Under the pieces are notes generated by a model that worked only from the letters and a program-made list of their open reading frames with translations, was not told the origin of the DNA and searched no databases. A program made the position numbers and the translations under genes. Below, in pieces: positions 6,723 through 8,298 of a DNA stretch of 8,298 nt; within the stretch, counting starts at the first letter, position 1, and every line of letters starts with the position of its first letter. The DNA is from Acidobacteriota bacterium (GTDB taxonomy: Bacteria > Acidobacteriota > Vicinamibacteria > Vicinamibacterales > UBA8438), in contig DTWD01000059.1 of assembly GCA_012963185.1 (NCBI GenBank), forward strand, positions 1-8,298, read 5' to 3'.

Positions 6723-7331
6723 CTATGAAGCAGCTGCGGTTCTACTAGCAGCCGCACGAGAAGCGGCTTTCTTCGACAACGCCCTTTTTGCCTTTGCGGT
6801 TTTCTTCTTTGCGATCTTGGCCTTTTCAAGTAGGCGGATTCGATTGACTAAACAACGCTCCAGGGCTTTCTCGACGCGTTTCTCAACATCTTCAACCGAC
6901 TCATTCATTACCTCAGAAATCTCAGATATGACAAGGAACCTCGAACGATCAAGCATTCGTTTCTCGCGAAAAGAAAGGTTCTTTGACTGGCTAAGATGGT
7001 TTAGGCTCTTCAAGACGTCTATAACATCGTGGATTGAGCCAGTCCGCATCTTATCGGAGTTATCCTTAAACCGGCCTTTCCAATTTTGATGGTTTTCAAT
7101 CTTCCCATTTCCTAGCAATGTGAATAACTTTTTAACCTGGTCCTGACCAATTGCTCGGCGTAATCCGACGTTACCCACGTTATCAACTGGCACCAATACT
7201 GTGGTGTCGCTAGCCATGCGGAGTGAATAAAACCCACATGTTGTACCTAGTATAGTTTTTTCCTCAATCCGCTCAATTACACCAAGCCCATGATTTGGGT
7301 AGATGACCTTGTCTCCGATATCAAACTGCAA
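6723..7331 (-). CDS. CarD/CdnL-family RNA polymerase-binding regulator with Lys/Ala-rich tail
   Basis: CarD/CdnL proteins bind the RNA polymerase beta subunit and stabilise open promoter complexes, often at rRNA and growth genes. I choose the TTG at 7331 (202 residues, beginning MQFDIGDKVIYPNHGLGVIE) because family members start at this point and the predicted transcript start is near 7389. A GTG at 7391 would add 20 unconserved residues and lies at or before that transcript start; a GTG at 7376 is also possible. The Tudor-like polymerase-interacting domain covers about 1-60. The helical DNA-contacting domain covers about 65-168 and includes W84 in HQNWKGRF, matching the promoter-wedge tryptophan (W85) of mycobacterial CarD. 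After residue 169 comes a strongly basic tail of lysine, arginine, alanine and serine, resembling histone H1, which ordinary CdnL proteins of about 160 residues lack. plsC follows 31 bases downstream. Confidence 0.9.
   Translation of the reverse strand: MQFDIGDKVIYPNHGLGVIERIEEKTILGTTCGFYSLRMASDTTVLVPVDNVGNVGLRRAIGQDQVKKLFTLLGNGKIENHQNWKGRFKDNSDKMRTGSIHDVIDVLKSLNHLSQSKNLSFREKRMLDRSRFLVISEISEVMNESVEDVEKRVEKALERCLVNRIRLLEKAKIAKKKTAKAKRALSKKAASRAAASRTAAAS
6726..6824 (-). other. Lys/Ala-rich, histone H1-like C-terminal tail of the CarD protein
   Basis: The last 33 residues of the CarD protein consist almost wholly of K, R, A and S, with runs such as KAKIAKKKTAKAKRALSKKA and then an AAS/RAAA-like end. 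The composition changes abruptly from the helical domain before it. Such tails bind DNA without sequence preference in H1-like and HMGA-like proteins; that role is inferred here. Confidence 0.7.
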
Positions 7332-7395
7332 TATTGCCCCCAGGTTAAAGTTGGACGGCGACGTTGGGAGTGCCACGGAAGGGCGTAACACGCTA

Positions 7396-7425
7396 ATAAT
7401 ACCCTAGAGTTCCATAAACGAGCAA
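7396..7425 (-). promoter_or_regulatory. Promoter of the carD-plsC unit
   Basis: On the minus strand, TTGCTC (7425-7420) and TATTAT (7401-7396) are 18 bases apart. The -10 matches the consensus at five of six positions. Transcription would begin near 7389, giving a leader of about 58 bases to the TTG at 7331. Confidence 0.5.
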
Positions 7426-7525
7426 TCCAGAAACTACTGATTATTAGTGGGTTGCATCGTTTTTCACATTTCAGCACTAACAACATTAGACAACTAGCGG
7501 CCAATTATTTTGTTGTTCGACCTAA

Positions 7526-7537
7526 TCGATCTATCGA
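7526..7537. repeat. Short inverted repeat, TCGAT-CT-ATCGA
   Basis: Perfect 5-base arms are separated by 2 bases, upstream of the methyltransferase gene. This is a possible regulator site, though chance occurrence of such short arms is not unlikely. Confidence 0.35.
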
Positions 7538-7544
7538 AAACATG

Positions 7545-7564
7545 CGATGAAACGATTTCAATCG
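7545..7564. repeat. Inverted repeat CGATGAAA-CGA-TTTC(A)ATCG
   Basis: Eight-base arms pair across a 3-base centre with one unpaired A in the right arm; the core TGAAACGATTTCA is a perfect 5-3-5 palindrome. It lies just before the start region of the methyltransferase gene and overlaps its possible -35. It could be an operator; it lacks a T tract, so it is not a terminator. Confidence 0.45.
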
Positions 7565-7622
7565 ACAACTAGGAAATGGTGATGCTGTAGAGTATCGCCG
7601 TGCCAGAAATACTGGAAAAATT

Positions 7623-7628
7623 AAAGGA
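7623..7628 (+). promoter_or_regulatory. Ribosome binding site deciding the ATG at 7636
   Basis: AAAGGA ends 7 bases before the ATG at 7636, the ideal distance. The upstream in-frame GTG at 7600 has no such site and would put 12 charged residues ahead of the signal sequence. Confidence 0.65.
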
Positions 7629-7635
7629 AAACAAA

Positions 7636-8226
7636 ATGCCATGCCGGATCCGACGTTACGCGCTCGGCCTGTGTTTAGGACTGCTCATCTTTGCTCTACC
7701 GATAACGACAAATGGCTTTGAAACTCATTTATCACAAGATAATCCCAGCCTCGCGCCGTTTGTTCCCTCACCGTACGATGTCGTTCAGCGCATGCTTACG
7801 CTCGCTGAGGTGACAAGAGATGACGTTGTTTACGACATTGGCTGCGGTGACGGGCGGATTGTAATTACCGCCGCGCAACGATTCGGAGCACGTGGCGTAG
7901 GCATTGACATCGACCCCCAGCGAATTGCCGAAGCTAATGCAAATGCCGAACGAGCTGGTGTGCAGCATTTAGTGAAATTTATTCAACAAGATGCAATGAC
8001 CGTGGATGTGAGCGAGGCAACGGTTGTCACGCTGTACCTTCTATCGTCATCTAACCTAAAGCTGAGACCGCTGCTCACTAGTCAACTCGCTCCAGGTTCT
8101 CGGATCGTATCGCATGCATTCAGCATGGGTGACTGGGAGCCGGACGTACTCGACCTGTACGAAGACGAACGGGGCAACACACGGTCTCTCTACCTATGGC
8201 GACATGATGGAACTGTGCGCGACTAA
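7636..8226 (+). CDS. SAM-dependent methyltransferase with N-terminal signal/anchor segment
   Basis: This 196-residue class I (Rossmann) methyltransferase has an arginine-rich start (MPCRIRRY) followed by a hydrophobic stretch at about 8-25. That looks like a signal peptide ending near G27, or an uncleaved anchor. The SAM-binding motif I is VVYDIGCGDGRIV at 64-76, the acidic ribose-binding residue is D91 in GIDIDPQRI, and QQDA at 117-120 is the next conserved loop. TVVTLYLLSSSNLKLRP at 129-145 and RIVSHAFSMGDWEPD at 156-170 complete a pattern I recognise from small predicted exported methyltransferases of Acidobacteriota and other bacteria. The VYDIGCGDGRIV motif also resembles that of the FAM173/ATPSCKMT lysine methyltransferases, which are membrane-anchored. 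The substrate is unknown. By the positive-inside rule the catalytic domain would face the periplasm, where SAM is not expected. The start at 7636 has a good ribosome site. tRNA-Leu begins 17 bases after the stop. Confidence 0.85.
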   Translation: MPCRIRRYALGLCLGLLIFALPITTNGFETHLSQDNPSLAPFVPSPYDVVQRMLTLAEVTRDDVVYDIGCGDGRIVITAAQRFGARGVGIDIDPQRIAEANANAERAGVQHLVKFIQQDAMTVDVSEATVVTLYLLSSSNLKLRPLLTSQLAPGSRIVSHAFSMGDWEPDVLDLYEDERGNTRSLYLWRHDGTVRD

Positions 8227-8243
8227 AAATAGTAGGTACGAAA

Positions 8244-8298
8244 GCCGGAGTGGCGAAATTGGCAGACGCGCTGGATTCAAAATCCAGGTAGGTTCACC
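8244..8298 (+). tRNA. tRNA-Leu (anticodon CAA), 3' end cut off by the window
   Basis: The first 55 bases of a class II tRNA are visible: the acceptor strand GCCGGAG, a D arm with the leucine-type GTGGCGAAATTGGCAGACGC, and an anticodon stem CTGGA/TCCAG (8271-8275 and 8283-8287) enclosing the 7-base loop TTCAAAA. The anticodon CAA (8278-8280) reads UUG. The start of the long variable arm follows; the T arm and the 3' acceptor strand lie beyond the window. Only 17 bases separate it from the methyltransferase stop, so it is either read through from that gene or uses a promoter inside it. Confidence 0.93.

Larger units (their letters stand above)
7332..7635. other. Divergent intergenic region between carD and the methyltransferase gene
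   Basis: No gene is supported in these roughly 300 bases. They hold the carD leader and promoter, an A/T-rich middle part and two short inverted repeats (7526-7537 and 7545-7564). A promoter for the methyltransferase gene must lie at about 7560-7600, but only weak hexamers are visible (TCGACA at 7562-7567, TAGAGT at 7588-7593, with a long 20-base spacer). I see no RNA gene or clear riboswitch fold. Confidence 0.5.

Noticed and set aside
6727..6760. Possible terminator hairpin at the end of carD (GCTGC/GCAGC)
   Set aside because: The stem is only 5 base pairs, arises from alanine codons, and has no following T tract; plsC continues downstream.
6640..7089. Plus-strand open frame of 149 codons antisense to carD
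   Set aside because: Its translation is low-complexity and mirrors the Ala/Lys-coding strand; it has no ribosome site or domain, while the minus strand encodes a clear CarD protein.
7452..7469. Second Rex-like site TTG...TTCACAT upstream of carD
   Set aside because: The right half matches 6 of 7 positions but the left half only 3 of 7, and it lies away from the carD -10/-35. It is too weak to list.
7600..7635. GTG start at 7600 for the methyltransferase
   Set aside because: It lacks a ribosome site, and the ATG at 7636 has an ideal one directly before the signal-like segment.
1..8298. Mobile element, CRISPR array, defence or toxin-antitoxin system
   Set aside because: No transposase, integrase, long direct repeats, regular spaced repeats or toxin-like small gene pairs are visible on either strand. 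The partial tRNA-Leu could be an integration site, but no attachment repeat or integrase is in the window.

Overview
The window looks like an ordinary housekeeping and regulatory stretch of a Gram-negative-type bacterial chromosome. The closest family resemblance is to Acidobacteriota, probably the Vicinamibacteria side. This is an inference from three proteins: a CarD protein with the GDKVIYPNHGLGVIE core, a secreted OB-fold plus SbsA-type Ig-like protein, and an exported SAM-methyltransferase. I could not run a taxonomic search. I see no insertion sequence, phage gene, CRISPR array or other sign of recent transfer.

Left block (1-1723, + strand): the C-terminal end of a LytS/YehU-type sensor histidine kinase overlaps a LytTR-type response regulator that starts at a TTG. 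Signal peptidase I (lepB) follows after 13 bases. The three form one likely transcription unit. It runs head-on into the next block, with 9 bases of overlap.

Minus-strand block (1715-4697): rex (NADH/NAD+-sensing repressor), moaC (molybdenum cofactor synthesis) and a FAA1-type long-chain acyl-CoA synthetase form a tight operon, with gaps of 14 and 5 bases. It is read from a good sigma70-like promoter upstream of rex. A divergent promoter drives a secreted or lipid-anchored protein of unknown function (4810-5949). Between the two promoters lies one perfect half of the general Rex operator, so Rex may control itself and the divergent gene.

Second minus-strand block (5885-7331): a CarD-family RNA polymerase-binding regulator with a lysine/alanine-rich, histone H1-like tail is followed by a PlsC-type acyltransferase. 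That gene collides with the secreted-protein gene, with 65 bases of overlap. The acyltransferase has HX4E where the family normally has HX4D.

Right end (7332-8298): an intergenic region of about 300 bases contains the carD promoter and two short inverted repeats. It is followed by a SAM-dependent methyltransferase with an N-terminal signal or anchor segment, then the first 55 bases of tRNA-Leu(CAA).

Common themes are envelope and lipid biology (LepB, acyl-CoA synthetase, acyltransferase, secreted proteins) and global regulation (LytTR, Rex, CarD). I found no clearly new multi-gene system. The most interesting points are the rex divergent control region, the CarD tail, the exported methyltransferase and the conserved-looking secreted protein of unknown role.
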